From Symbiodinium natans (taxonomy: Eukaryota > Sar > Dinophyceae > Suessiales > Symbiodiniaceae): a stretch of 64,000 nucleotides of DNA. This document shows positions 49,701 to 61,158 of this stretch, piece after piece. The notes under the pieces were generated by a model. It was not told the DNA's origin and ran no database searches. It saw nothing but the letters and a program-made list of their open reading frames with translations. Location: the NCBI GenBank assembly GCA_905221605.1, contig CAJNDS010000166.1:87001-151000 (forward strand). The letters are read 5' to 3'. Both the position numbers and the translations under genes were made by a program. The stretch's first letter is position 1. Every line of letters begins with the position of its first letter.

Positions 49701-52700
49701 CCCTGTGCGGTCAAGGCACAACTCAGGTGGGACGGCTGCCACGCACCACCATCCTCGAAGGAGGAGGGTCGGACAGTCACGCCAATGCAGGTGGGTTGCG
49801 GGAGATGGACTTGATTCGCGGCGAACAGAACTGCGGACACCCGCTTCCAGCAATGTGCGTCAGCAACCTGCGCCCTCCATCGGAGACCGACAGCGGAAGC
49901 CAGCCTTGAACTCCGGCCTCCGCAAACCTCCTCTCAACACGGCCCCCCAGAACTCCTATTGCACTCCCAGCCTGCTGCGACACAAATTGGCGAATGAGTC
50001 AGGTAGCAAGGGCATGGGCTTCTCGCAGGCCACTGCAAGCCCATCTAAGCTGAGACTGGTCCAGCTTTTAGAAGCGTTCCCCATAGGGCGCGCGGCTTTA
50101 AGGGCTGTCTACCAGAGGTCACCGTATCACCTGCTAAGGGCCGCTAGGGCCTCTCATGGCCTCTTAGATACCCCAAATGGCCCTGTAGCTTGAGCTCAGC
50201 ACAGCACAGCGGCCACTATTTCTGTGGCTTCGCCAAGTTCCCAGATCATGCACAGATAAACATGGTCTCTGTATCATCACTGCGCTATCTCTGCGCGGTC
50301 ATCCCCTTCCAACTGGGAGCCCAACACAAGGACTCATAGTTGACGGAGTGATGGCAGACTCTGCATAAGAAACCTATGAAGGCAGCCTGGCCATTCTGCC
50401 CCCTGATCTGTAGCAGGTTGACCGGCCGTGCGAGGTATCCTACGGGAATAAGACTTCTATACAACTTGCGCAACGCATCTCTTGTCTTACGGGAATTCAA
50501 ACGGCTTGCAAGTATTGGAGCTACAGGCCTCTATAGGTCTCAACAAGAACTATGGCTTCATGGGCCATGCGCTCATCCTTGCGCCACCAGCCACTGGTGC
50601 GCGATGACCCAGGAACCCTGTTACAATCCTAGGTCCTATCTGTTCAAGAAGAGACCGGGCGAAAGCTTGGGGCACACCCTTAGGCAGATAGCTACCAGAT
50701 AGTTCTGTCCAGAACCGGCACTACCGGAATCATGTTGGTGGTGGCCGGTGGGGGTCCATAGGCCAAGCAGAAAACTTTATCTTCAATCCAGCAAGCATCG
50801 GTCCTCATGGAAATGCTGCCTGGTGCCGTGAAGGCCAAGAAATCAGGCAGATCAGCCTTCTTTCGGGGACCCTCCAGAACTTTTTGGGGATTCATCGCAG
50901 GACTTGTGTGGAGATGCGTTATTGCTCCATATGGTCCATTGACAAACCGCCGACATCGTTGCAGACCTCTGCAATGCGTGAAGCAAGGCTGTCGAGGTAC
51001 GAAATCCTGTGCACATGGTACCAAGAAAGGACAAGGGTCGAGCATGCAAGTGCCGGCCTGCATTAGAGGTGTAAGCTTCATCTGAGACTGGAAGCTCGTA
51101 GCCCAGTGAAAAGTGATGCACTGGACCCTGTTGCGCTTTTCAACCCTGAGAAGTGGTTCTGGAACAAAGGTGTCCGGGTGCCGAGCAGGTCAGCTCCGCA
51201 TGCAGGAGAAGTGCACTCGAGGCGACCCCAAAAATACCTCCCTGGACTAGGCTCCCAGCGACTAGATGCACCCGCAATCCAGGGCGGGAGGGCGGGCGGG
51301 CGGGTTGCGCAAATGACAAAATCAAGAAAGGTCACAAGAAGCCTTCAAGCGATGGCTGAGGACTCCTTCAAGCCAAGCATAGGTGTTAGTGGTGGCACGT
51401 GCTGGCCTTTAGGCCACCTACCCCTGCGCAACCCGACCGCACAATAAGAAAATGAAGGCGAATGTGGCTTCATTGCGTTTCCTTCCCAGAAACGGATGGG
51501 AGATTCCTTAAGGTCCCCGCATCTTGCAACAGCAGCCTATTCTGCCTGTCAGGCAAGGACCTTAAACACCTCTTGCGGAAGAAAATCTGTGAATCGCTCA
51601 CGCCTACTTCTGAGGGCGGAGCAACACGCCTGAAAAGCTGCTTACACAGCCGCTGATGGACTACAGGGGCAACTCCACGGGACTGAGAGTGGACCTTGCA
51701 CAGGCCTTGCTGGACAAGAGAGAATGGGGAAACCCTAAACCCTGAACCAAACATCCGGCCTCAGATGTGACTTAAGGGCCTGGCATTGGCCCATTTGGAG
51801 TCCAGAAGGTGCCACTCTTGGCGGAAGTTCTTATCTAGGGCTGGTGCTAGACCACGGCAAGCGTTTTCGGGGATCTTCCTTTCAGACCTGGAATAGACAC
51901 TGGAATGCCAGAATGTGCCTGCTTCTCTTACGGCTCACGCCGACTGCCGCACAGAAACCGAGCGCACTCGAGCGCAGACCTGCCGCTGGCACGGCAGCGG
52001 AGCAGTCTCACCGATTGTAACAGGGGAAAGTCCCGCATCCCTCAGGCATGAACAGTACTGCCAGACCCCCATGGTTTCAATATCTTCACTGTCGGTGGAG
52101 CTTGGACATTCTGGCCTGCGGCTTGCCGACGTCTGCGGACAGTGCTGACAAGTGCCATGTCACACGATCCTGCGCCTGGGGCCGTGCCAATGAACGGGAG
52201 AAGAATGGAAGAAGAGCAGTCGGGTGCAAAGCTCGGCGACGCTGGCTATGGGAGGAAGCAGGCAATAGCAAGCACAAGCCTGACATGCATTCGCATCGCA
52301 ATCTCTCAAGCCCGTTTCAATCCCTGCGACGCAGTGGGCATGCAAATCATGGCCTTTTTGCATGCTTGCGCCCGCCCTTGCGCCGCCTCGCGCACTGCGC
52401 ACAGCTAAAAACAACCCACGGCGGCCGAGCAGTCTCACCGATGGTGACAAGGGAAAGCCCTGCATCCCTCGAGCATAACCAGTGCAGTCTGGAAGCCCAA
52501 GAGTTCAATGTCTTCAGACACTGTCGGAGGACCTGCTTGAGGGAAAGCCGCAGCAGGTATGGTCGCCCTCCAACTTGCGTGCTGCATCTTGCGCCGGACA
52601 TTCGGGTGTGCGGGTTTGCCGACATCTGCTGACCGCGCAGAAGGGTCATGTGCCTCTTCAGGCAAGGACCTTAAATAACCGAAAATTCTTATCTGTCGTT

Positions 52701-53123
52701 GAAACGCAGGAAGTCGCGAAGCTTCGGAATATGTTGACAATCGACCTTGTCATAGTGATTTAGTGATCTAGCCTAACAAATGCAGCACATTACTCAGACT
52801 TGGTGCTAAACCGTGGCAAGTGCTCTCGGGCATCTTCCCGTCAGCCCGTGTGGCGCTTGTGTGTCCACGGCGACCACATGTGAGGGCCCTGACAGCGACG
52901 GTGAGAGCGAGGCACCCGGCGCAGTCCAATCAGATCCCTTTGCCATCCTATGCCCTCTCTAGCCAGGACCTCCAGGCCAGCTGTGGCCTGAGCTCATCAG
53001 TTGCACAACACAAGCTGGTTATAACCATGGCCCAATGAAATAACCTGAAGCACCAAAAAACATTCACAACATTCAGCGCGCTGTCTAAATGCCTGCGTAG
53101 TCGAAGGTTGCAGTTCCAAGAAG

Positions 53124-53190
53124 GGGCTTGTCGCAAAGGCTTGTCGCGGAGGCTTGTCGCGGAGGCTTGTCGCGGAGGTTTGTCGCGGAC
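53124..53190. repeat. 13-bp minisatellite, GGCTTGTCGCGGA x5
   Basis: Five adjacent units, the first and last slightly diverged. The block is specific to copy 3. Confidence 0.9.
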
Positions 53191-53505
53191 GCTGCTTGTC
53201 ACAAGCAGAACGGCTTTTATCCAAACCCTATGTCACGGAAAGATGCCCGGGAGCCAGTTGCATGCCTAGACTTTTGAGCCGCACCCATACATCCATGTCC
53301 TTCGCCTGTGCCAGACTGACTGAAACAGGAGCGTCGCACGTGCGACAGCTCAGCATTCTCGGCCCCATGTCAAAACCGAGATCTCCTACTATGACCCCGT
53401 CCAATGAAAAGCAAGGATGAAGAGATGCTGGGCTGTCTGCCGCCTGAGCTCACGCAACTCCCCCACGCAGCGGTGGGCTTTTCGTGCTTTTCAGAGGTTT
53501 GCCTG

Positions 53506-54219
53506 GTCCGAGGCAGCTTCCGCTGGAAGGCGCCCCCCCTCAGCTGTGGCGATGCTTCGCCGCCAAAGCTCCTTGAGACCGATCTATTGCAGTCCGCGGG
53601 CGCCCGGCTTGTTTATTTGGATTCGTTTTTGAAGTCCTGGCGCCAGTTGGCTCACCACCAACGTGACTTTCAATGTGGTCATGTGGTCAAGTGTACCATC
53701 TCACACCCAGCTGCCAGGAGGGCGAGAACGAGATGAGGGAGGACTCGCCTCAAGAGTCAGCGGACGAAGATCTGAAGTGGGAGCCGCAAGCCGTTCTCCT
53801 TGAGGGATTTCATTGTAGTTGACTTGTTTCTTGTGTGTCTTGGCTGAAGTTCTATTTGTGGTCCGAGGCAGCTTCCGCTGGACGGCGCCCGCCCAAAGCG
53901 TCCCCCTCAACCGTGGCGACACCAAGCTCTTTGAGACGAGTGTCCGTGGGCGCCCGGCGAATTTATTTGGATTCGTCTTTCAAGTCCTGGCGCCAGCTGG
54001 CTCACCACCACCGTGACTCTCAATGTGGTCAGGTGTACCACACCCAGCTGCCAGGAGGGCGAGAACGAGATGAGGGAACACTCGCCTCAAGAGCCAGCGG
54101 ACGGAGCTTCGACGTGGGAGCCGCAAGCCCCGCTTGCGCTTGCCTTTACCGGGTCTCCTTGAGGGATTTCATTGTAGTTGACTTACTTCTTGTGTGTCTT
54201 GGCTGAAGCTCAATTTGTG
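53506..54219 (+). repeat. ~355-bp tandem duplication in copy 3
   Basis: Units at 53506-53860 and 53861-54219 both begin GTCCGAGGCAGCTTCCGCTG and share GGGCGCCCGGC, ATTTATTTGGATTCGT, AAGTCCTGGCGCCAG, CCAGGAGGGCGAGAACGAGA and the TTGTGTGTCTTGGCTGAAG end. Small indels of various lengths break any common frame. A single partial relative of the unit end lies in copy 2 at about 35366-35410. Confidence 0.85.
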
Positions 54220-56642
54220 CGTCTTGATGACTTGACGTGATGCTGGTTTGTAGCAATGAGGTTGTTTTACATGTACCCGACTTCACGGACCAATGAATGG
54301 ATACCTTTTCGTGCGGTGCCAGTCATTCTTGTTTACTGCATGGACTTGAAATGCGGAACCCTTTTACCCTAAGCTAGATGTGATCAGGCTGGCTTCGTGG
54401 CACGACGTGCAACCTGGCGCGAGCTCCGCATCCTGTCTGCACCAGAGCAGTTTGCGGGTCTGGGTTCCGCACCGCGCCGGCGGATGCGGGGGGGTGGTGG
54501 GGTGGTGCGGGGGCCTGGAGAATGCATACCAGAATGACAGAATGTGCCGGCTTCTATTTCCAGTCATGGATTCTTCACTGTCGGCGCACCTTTCCTCTGC
54601 ATCCGGTCTTGATTCCCCAACTCTCAGCACATCAAAAGAGGAGCAGCACTACGGGCTGCACGGCTCTATCCGACAACGCCGGGTTTGAGAAACAACTAGA
54701 AAGTTGCAGTAGGTCTTGGCTGTTCGCCCTCCGACTTGCCTGGCGCATCTTGCGCTGACCAGCCTGGGAGCTGCTGGCACTGCACGTGCAGTATCACGCA
54801 ATGGCACTGCGGACATTCTAGGCTGCGGGCTTTGGGCTTGCCGAGTGCCGACGCACGGCGCCGCACGATCCTGCGCAAGGGGCCGTGCCGATGAACGGAA
54901 GAAAAGCAGCAGGGCGCAAAGTGCGGTGACGCTGGCGATGGGAGGAAGCACATGATGGGTATGCAAGTCATGGTCTTTTCTCACGCTAGCGCCTGCCCTT
55001 GCGCCGACTTGCGCGCCGCGCACAGCTAAAAAAACCGCCCTCTGACTCTCGACTTGACGACCACCAGAGCCCTTGACGGTTGTTCGGGCATGATGCATAC
55101 GCAAAGTTGCTCTGAACTGCCAACGCCCAGCCGTGAATGCACACACTGTCACTGCCGCTGTGATCCCTTGCAACCGCGGCCCATCACATGCATGCTGCGG
55201 TGGCTGGACGCACGTGCCATCAGTCATACCTTTGCAATGCGTGAGAATCCGAGTGAGCGCCCCGCCTGTCGCTCGCAGGGGCAGCTCTCAACAGTATCGT
55301 CGGAGGCGATATTAGCACCAAGCAAGCACATCAGAGCTGGCTGTAAAATAAAACAACGCAAGTGTTTTCAGGATCTTCCTTTCAGAGCTGGGAAAGAAAT
55401 CAACATTCAATGCAGCTGCTTCCGCTCAGCCTGTCTGCAGTCTCGTAGTGGTGAACACGCACAGCACGACAGAAGCGGCGAAAGCTACCGTGGACAGCGA
55501 TGCCAGGATATACCATTCCTCCCGGTCGGTGGACGTCCGTGCTTGCGATGGTACGACATGGGTCTACTACACATATTGGCAATCACTCAAGCAGCAATCG
55601 GCTGACATGCCTGGACGCCTCGCATGTGTTGCTGTCACATCCCTGCAACAGCCGCAATGACAGCCGGCGAGTCTCGCAACGAGAGTTTGACGGCAGAGGT
55701 TGTGCGTCCTCTGCCTCCTGGACCACGCCTTCGCACTCCGACTTGCATCATGCATCATCTTGCACTGATCCAGCCTGGGAGTCCTGGGAGAGCTACTGGC
55801 TCTGCTCGGGGCGCAAAGGCGCTGCGGACCTTCTGGCCTGGGGGCTTGCCCACGTCTGCTTGCCGTGCTTCAGCACGCACAGCGCAGTGTCGCACGATCC
55901 TGCGACTGGAGGCACGCCGATGCGCAGGAGAATGGCCCTCATCCGGGGTCCACTTTGGCCTACTCTAAGAGCCCGCAACGCTGCACCGCGCAACGAGGCT
56001 TCTAACGCCGCTGCGCATTGGTGCGCTGCTGCGCTCTGCCTGCATCGGCACCTGTTGTGCCGCACGAGTCAGAGCTCTTAGGTTCCTTGAGGTTCGCGTC
56101 AGCCCCATGCAGTGCATCCCAATGCCACTACTCGGCGTGTTTTGCCACTATGGTTCGGCAATCTTTTTGGGCACGGCACAACATGAAAGTGCTGTAAACA
56201 CGAGGCGGCTGTTTGGCAAAATCCGGTGCTTTCGCACGTGCTTACGCGAGCACTACATGCTGGTGACATTCACTGCATCGACTCGTGCTTACGCTGGACG
56301 GCAAGGCAGCTGGGCATTCTGGACAAAAAGCTCAAAGCCTGAGATGTCTAAGCCTAACCTTCCTTTTGTTCTGATCATGGGTTCTCTCGCTCCGTTGGCT
56401 CTACAGAGTGCCAACCGCCAAATCCAATTCCGCCGCCTCCGCAGCACCCCCTGGAGCCCACCTGGACGCGAGGATGCTTTGCACCAACCCGAGTGGAAAG
56501 CCAAGCGGGACCCCTCCACGCACCATTCCACGCAATTCCTTAGAGAAAACATGGAGCAAGCGTGGAAACTGCATGCTTGCATCAGAGCATGGGTTGCTAC
56601 TCATGGCAGTTCAATGCATCAATGCACTGATGTGTCATCTTT

Positions 56643-57676
<1,034 letters not shown>

Positions 57677-58015
57677 TTTCAATTTCATTTCATTTCGGAC
57701 GCATGTGCGGGTTATGTCCCACACCTTGGCGGGCATCGAGGGTGAAAATTGAGAGACCTATGCGTCTGGGACCTGTCTAGTCCGATGATTGTCTACGTGA
57801 GTTCTAGGTTGCGCGTCTCTGCAAGCTTCTTCGAGGTTGGTGTTCGGCCTCAGCAGGCTGACTGTCAGGCAGGCAATGTCGCAGAGTTCTGCACGTGATG
57901 GGCTATGCTGCAGTCGGAGGCAGGGGACTTTTCCACTGCTTCAGTCGTTGCGTTCAAGAGGCAGGTTTTGTCCTTTGTTGGACGAGAACTCTGCTAAAGC
58001 CGATGCTCTGCGTTG
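57677..58015. other. region between microsatellite and last array motif
   Basis: About 340 bases without a recognisable ORF on the minus strand. By its position after the boundary motif at 58016-58034 it would be the start of a further module of the array, but I see no similarity to the other modules, so that module is lost or very diverged. Confidence 0.5.
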
Positions 58016-58034
58016 CAGGAGGAGACCTCTCTCG
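58016..58034 (-). promoter_or_regulatory. array boundary motif, copy 1
   Basis: CAGGAGGAGACCTCTCTCG on the plus strand, 11 bases past the stop of the 429-aa ORF. No identifiable gene follows. Confidence 0.7.
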
Positions 58035-58044
58035 CGAACTGCTA

Positions 58045-59334
58045 TCAGGCTGGGGTGCGAAAAGGCGAAGCCAGGATAGCTGCTTCACGAGCTCGAAGAA
58101 GGGACCGGACCCGACGGCGGTTCAGAAGAGTGAGCATCTTGTAGACGATCGCGAACGGTTTGTATTCCTCATAGACGTCATCGTGTAGAGGATTGATGAT
58201 TTGGTAGAAGCGAAGAGCCATGCTGTTTTGGAAGTCCTGAGAAGGGTCATCTGGGTTGGGAGGACCGGCACTGGCCCGGAGCGTATGGTTGACCTGCTTG
58301 AGTAGAGCTTCTTCGAAAAGTTCTCGGAGCTCACCTCGCGAGATTGCTGACTCAGAGATCGCAGCACGGGTCCAGGCAGTCTCCTCTGCGGTAAGTTCGC
58401 GTAGGAGCCATTGCCTGTACATCACCAGGTTCTCTCGAATTTGGTCCTGGTAGTCTGGAAGATGAGGCAGCAATGCCTGGAGATGCTTGTCGTAGGGCAA
58501 CGAGCTGAGGTGTTGCGCCTGTTGCTGGAAGCGCCAACCATTTTTCACAGGTGACTCTCCGCCCGGAGTCGAGCGAGATAGCTTGAGAAGCTGCTGTACT
58601 CGGTAGATCATCGATGCACGCCTGAGTGCCTGTAGGTCGAAGTATTGGAGATCCAAATGTTTGTCTTCGGGTAGGCAAAGATGTGGGGGGAAGTAGCCCA
58701 GGCCTTGTCCCGGAGCCAAGGATGGCTGTGATTGCTCAATGCCGGATAGCAGACGTGGTGTCGCCGACCTCATCAGGAGATGAAGGTGCGACAAGGTGGT
58801 GGATATCATGAAGTTGACCTCTCCTTTGGCGAAGTGACGCGTCAGGTACGTCCAAATGCGTAAGATGGTAAACTCCGCATCGCCGAGCTGAAAGGAGTTT
58901 TGACCTGGGCCATCGTTCGTGTAGTCCCTGATCGCCTGGGATATGAAGATGAGCTGGCGCCGCCGATGATAGGTCAGAGTATTCTCCTGAGGTTCGTTGA
59001 GCATCATTTCTTCATGCTTGCGTTTGGCGGCTAGCTGTCGAGTCGCGGTCTTGGGGAGGTAGAGTCGAAGGTCACCCAGTCTCCAGTTGACTTTCTCTGT
59101 GAGCAGTTTCATGAAGCTGCAGGTGCGCGAGGCTATGCGTACCTGGCGGTCTGAGTGCTGGAGGGCGTCTTCTGCCTGGATACGTGAGGATGCCATTTCC
59201 AGATTGCTAGCCGTGTAGTCTCCCGAGTAAGAGACGGGGTAAACCGGAAGCGGTAGGAAGAGGGCTTCGAGAAGCACCTCCATGGTTTGGTCCCTGCTTA
59301 GTACTGGAGGAAGGCCTTCCATGGTGAAGCTCAT
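58045..59334 (-). CDS. array paralog A (429 aa), unknown function
   Basis: I do not recognise the family. ATG at 59332-59334 is one base from the boundary motif, and a second ATG follows at codon 5. The TGA stop is immediately followed by TAG. The protein looks mostly helical and soluble, with no signal peptide or membrane segment. Blocks shared with the two neighbouring ORFs: RQVRIASRTCSF (63-74), LAAKRKHEE (101-109), ISQAIRDYTNDG (131-142), YFPPHLCLP (214-222), LQALRRAS (234-241), LPDYQDQIRENLVMYRQWL (292-310), INPLHDDVYEEYKPFA (380-395) and an Arg-rich end NRRRVRSLLR (405-414). The KRKH patch could be a nuclear-localisation or nucleic-acid contact, but that is a guess. It lies last in a same-strand series of three paralogs. 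The family is real in that several diverged copies keep long frames, but the role is unknown. Confidence 0.8.
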   Translation of the reverse strand: MSFTMEGLPPVLSRDQTMEVLLEALFLPLPVYPVSYSGDYTASNLEMASSRIQAEDALQHSDRQVRIASRTCSFMKLLTEKVNWRLGDLRLYLPKTATRQLAAKRKHEEMMLNEPQENTLTYHRRRQLIFISQAIRDYTNDGPGQNSFQLGDAEFTILRIWTYLTRHFAKGEVNFMISTTLSHLHLLMRSATPRLLSGIEQSQPSLAPGQGLGYFPPHLCLPEDKHLDLQYFDLQALRRASMIYRVQQLLKLSRSTPGGESPVKNGWRFQQQAQHLSSLPYDKHLQALLPHLPDYQDQIRENLVMYRQWLLRELTAEETAWTRAAISESAISRGELRELFEEALLKQVNHTLRASAGPPNPDDPSQDFQNSMALRFYQIINPLHDDVYEEYKPFAIVYKMLTLLNRRRVRSLLRAREAAILASPFRTPA

Positions 59335-59335
59335 A

Positions 59336-59354
59336 CAGGAGGGGACCTCACTCG
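59336..59354 (-). promoter_or_regulatory. array boundary motif, copy 2 (5' of paralog A)
   Basis: CAGGAGGGGACCTCACTCG on the plus strand. It ends one base before the ATG of the 429-aa ORF. On the transcribed strand it reads CGAGTGAGGTCCCCTCCTG, with GAGG/CCTC dyad symmetry around a 3-base centre. Confidence 0.75.
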
Positions 59355-59374
59355 TACGCTGACTCGAATGTTAG

Positions 59375-59386
59375 CTTGAGCAAAAG
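59375..59386 (-). other. possible spliced-leader relic upstream of paralog A
   Basis: On the minus strand the site reads CTTTTGCTCAAG, one G short of the TTTTGGCTCAAG end of the dinoflagellate spliced leader, 20 bases before the boundary motif. Relic leaders are known in dinoflagellate genes re-integrated from trans-spliced mRNA. The match is short and could be chance. Confidence 0.35.
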
Positions 59387-59461
59387 ACGAGAAGAAAATG
59401 AGTTAAGTTTTGATGTGGACAGCTGAAACTCATTGGCTTGTTTTCACAGTGCCTTGGAGTC

Positions 59462-59570
59462 AATGGTAGACTAACAGAGAGGTAGAGTATACTGGCAACG
59501 GCATGAAGAGAGATTCGAGGAGTACCTCCATTGCTTGTTAGCGGCTTAGGACTGGGTGAAGATTTGCCAT
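59462..59570 (-). pseudogene. N-terminal fragment of a further array paralog, nonsense-mutated
   Basis: Read from ATG at 59568-59570 this gives MANLHPVLSR, then a TAA stop, then QAMEVLLESLFMPLPVY. Paralog A has MEGLPPVLSRDQTMEVLLEALFLPLPVY at codons 5-32, so the frame and most residues match over about 28 codons and the stop replaces Asp. After VY the similarity ends and another stop follows within about ten codons. The fragment has its own boundary motif 26 bases upstream. It shows that a fourth gene copy existed and decayed to a stump. The 87-codon ORF on the same strand (59371-59634) is in another frame and is a shadow. Confidence 0.8.
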
Positions 59571-59596
59571 GATGTTTGGCAGGGTTTAAGTTCGCC

Positions 59597-59616
59597 CAGG
59601 AGGAGACCTCAACTCG
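59597..59616 (-). promoter_or_regulatory. array boundary motif, copy 3 (5' of pseudogene)
   Basis: CAGGAGGAGACCTCAACTCG on the plus strand, with one extra A relative to the other copies. 26 bases upstream of the pseudogene ATG. Confidence 0.7.
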
Positions 59617-59623
59617 TGCGGAA

Positions 59624-59637
59624 CTTGAGAGCAAAAG
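59624..59637 (-). other. possible spliced-leader relic upstream of pseudogene
   Basis: Minus strand CTTTTGCTCTCAAG resembles TTTTGGCTCAAG with a small TC duplication, 7 bases before the boundary motif. It sits at a place comparable to the site upstream of paralog A. Confidence 0.25.
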
Positions 59638-59728
59638 CTTTTGCGAGGAGAGCTATGCTTAGTGAAACCAGGTGCAGCAAGATCAAAGCTCCAAGCTTTT
59701 TCGCAATTTGGGAAGATAGTGCAGTAAA

Positions 59729-59747
59729 CAGGAGGGGACCTCTCTCG
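59729..59747 (-). promoter_or_regulatory. array boundary motif, copy 4 (after paralog B)
   Basis: CAGGAGGGGACCTCTCTCG on the plus strand, 29 bases past the stop of the 431-aa ORF. Only about 110 bases separate it from motif copy 3, so the module it headed is nearly gone. Confidence 0.7.
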
Positions 59748-59776
59748 TTGGGATGCTGTGGTGCACTGACGATGGG

Positions 59777-61072
59777 CTAGCTACGAATTTTATCATTAAG
59801 CATCTGCTTCAGATGTCGACGGTGTCGAACGAGAAGTAGAGTCAGCGCCACTGCAAAGTTCTTGTAGTCTTCAAAGACCTGGTCGTGGAGTGGGGACATA
59901 ATAGTGATGACTCCTTGTGCCTGCTCAAGATCCCCTTGATCCCCACCGTATCTATGACGTACTTGTTGCCAGAGACTGTCAGCAAAGTAGCGATGGAGAG
60001 TGTCTCTAGGTAGAAGCTGACCCACTACCAGATTGCGCACCCACAAGAAGTCTTCCTCTGTCAGTGGAGTGGACAGCCAGAGGCGATACATTGTCAGAAT
60101 TTCTCGGAGTGTCTCCTGATAGTGCGGAATCATTGGGCCCAATTTGGAGTGGTACTCCTCGTAGTCAAGCTTGGAGAGATCTCGGTCTTGTTCGAGGAAC
60201 TCCCAGCTTTCTCGAATCTGTTCGCTGGCTGACGTAGGTGTGGAGGCAGTGATGGTGCGCAGTTGTTGCAGCAGGCGCAACTGGAGCGATGCTCTTTTGA
60301 GCGTTCTGAAGTCATATGCTTCGAGGTCAAGCTGATGAGCGTCTTGCAGCCGGAGGCCTGAGGGGAAGTACTTCTTGCCTTGCCAGTTCTCCTCCGTCGT
60401 TTGTGGATGCAACTGTAGAAGGTTCCGCTGATGTGCCGGGGTAAACTCCGATCGCAGTAGTACCTTGGCTTGCTCCAGAGTTCGGAGCAGAATGGCATTC
60501 AGCTCTGACTGCGAGAATCTCCTGATGAGATAATGCCAGGTGAGTGTACAAGCTTGGTTGGCATCGAACGTACTAAAGGACGGTGAGCCTTCTCCGTCAT
60601 TTGTGTAGTTTCGGATCATGAGGGAGAGGTATATAATTTGCTGGCGCTGGAGAGACCCCATGTATGGGGGCAGTTGCGCTGAAGGCAGCTCATCATCAAT
60701 GTGCTTGCGCTTGCCTGCCAAGGTACGTGGCCAGGCTTCAAGGGGCAAATCAGTGTGCCTTCCCTCGCGCCAGGCTAGGTGCCTATCCAGCTGACATATG
60801 AAGCTGCAGAGCCGTGATGCCACTCTCATGCTTCGTTCTGCCGTAGGTTCGAGTTCTTCTGTGGTGAAGGTGAGCCTCCTTGGGGCAAGGTGGGTGTCTG
60901 CGGAGGTCGATGTGGCCATCTGCTCATGGATGCCGCCAGGTAAAGGCGTTGGCACTGCATCATGTATCAACTCTTTCTGCAGGAAGACCTGAGACCATGG
61001 TACAAAGACGGCTGAGCCGGTCGAGACGTGCCTTTGAGACACAAGATGGGAATAGGTGGGGACTATGAGCAT
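59777..61072 (-). CDS. array paralog B (431 aa), unknown function
   Basis: Clearly related to paralog A along most of its length, roughly a quarter to a third identical by eye: MRVASRLCSF (82-91), LAGKRKHID (118-126), YLSLMIRNYTNDG (148-160), KYFPSGLRL (234-242), DFRTLKRAS (254-262), IPHYQETLREILTMYRLWL (315-333), IMSPLHDQVFEDYKNFA (391-407) and a basic tail RHRRHLKQML (416-425). No catalytic signature, membrane segment or known fold was recognised. The N-terminal ~50 residues align poorly; Met52 (MATSTSADT) lines up with Met47 of paralog A (MASSRIQAE), so the true start could be internal. The assigned ATG lies 79 bases after the stop of paralog C and 67 bases after the boundary motif, which suggests compact, same-transcript or tandem-unit organisation. 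Confidence 0.8.
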   Translation of the reverse strand: MLIVPTYSHLVSQRHVSTGSAVFVPWSQVFLQKELIHDAVPTPLPGGIHEQMATSTSADTHLAPRRLTFTTEELEPTAERSMRVASRLCSFICQLDRHLAWREGRHTDLPLEAWPRTLAGKRKHIDDELPSAQLPPYMGSLQRQQIIYLSLMIRNYTNDGEGSPSFSTFDANQACTLTWHYLIRRFSQSELNAILLRTLEQAKVLLRSEFTPAHQRNLLQLHPQTTEENWQGKKYFPSGLRLQDAHQLDLEAYDFRTLKRASLQLRLLQQLRTITASTPTSASEQIRESWEFLEQDRDLSKLDYEEYHSKLGPMIPHYQETLREILTMYRLWLSTPLTEEDFLWVRNLVVGQLLPRDTLHRYFADSLWQQVRHRYGGDQGDLEQAQGVITIMSPLHDQVFEDYKNFAVALTLLLVRHRRHLKQMLNDKIRS

Positions 61073-61139
61073 TCCTTTGTCTCTCGGCAGTAAGTGTCGT
61101 CGGTCCTTTTGCTAGGAAGAGGTAATTTAGGTGAATGAC

Positions 61140-61158
61140 CAGGAGGGGACCTCACTCG
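61140..61158 (-). promoter_or_regulatory. array boundary motif, copy 5 (overlaps stop of paralog C, 5' of paralog B)
   Basis: CAGGAGGGGACCTCACTCG on the plus strand. The TGA stop of the 414-aa ORF (61152-61154) lies inside it, so the motif serves both as the end of one gene and the leader of the next. Confidence 0.75.

Noticed and set aside
16361-55390. Recurrent GGGATCTTCCTTTCAG boxes (for example 16366, 17677, 32906, 51869, 55372) as intron acceptor sites
   Set aside because: They look like polypyrimidine-AG acceptors but are part of the repeated unit, with no open exon following in a consistent frame.
59371-59634. 87-codon minus ORF between paralogs A and B
   Set aside because: Its frame is not the one that aligns with paralog A; the homologous frame is the nonsense-mutated fragment at 59462-59570.
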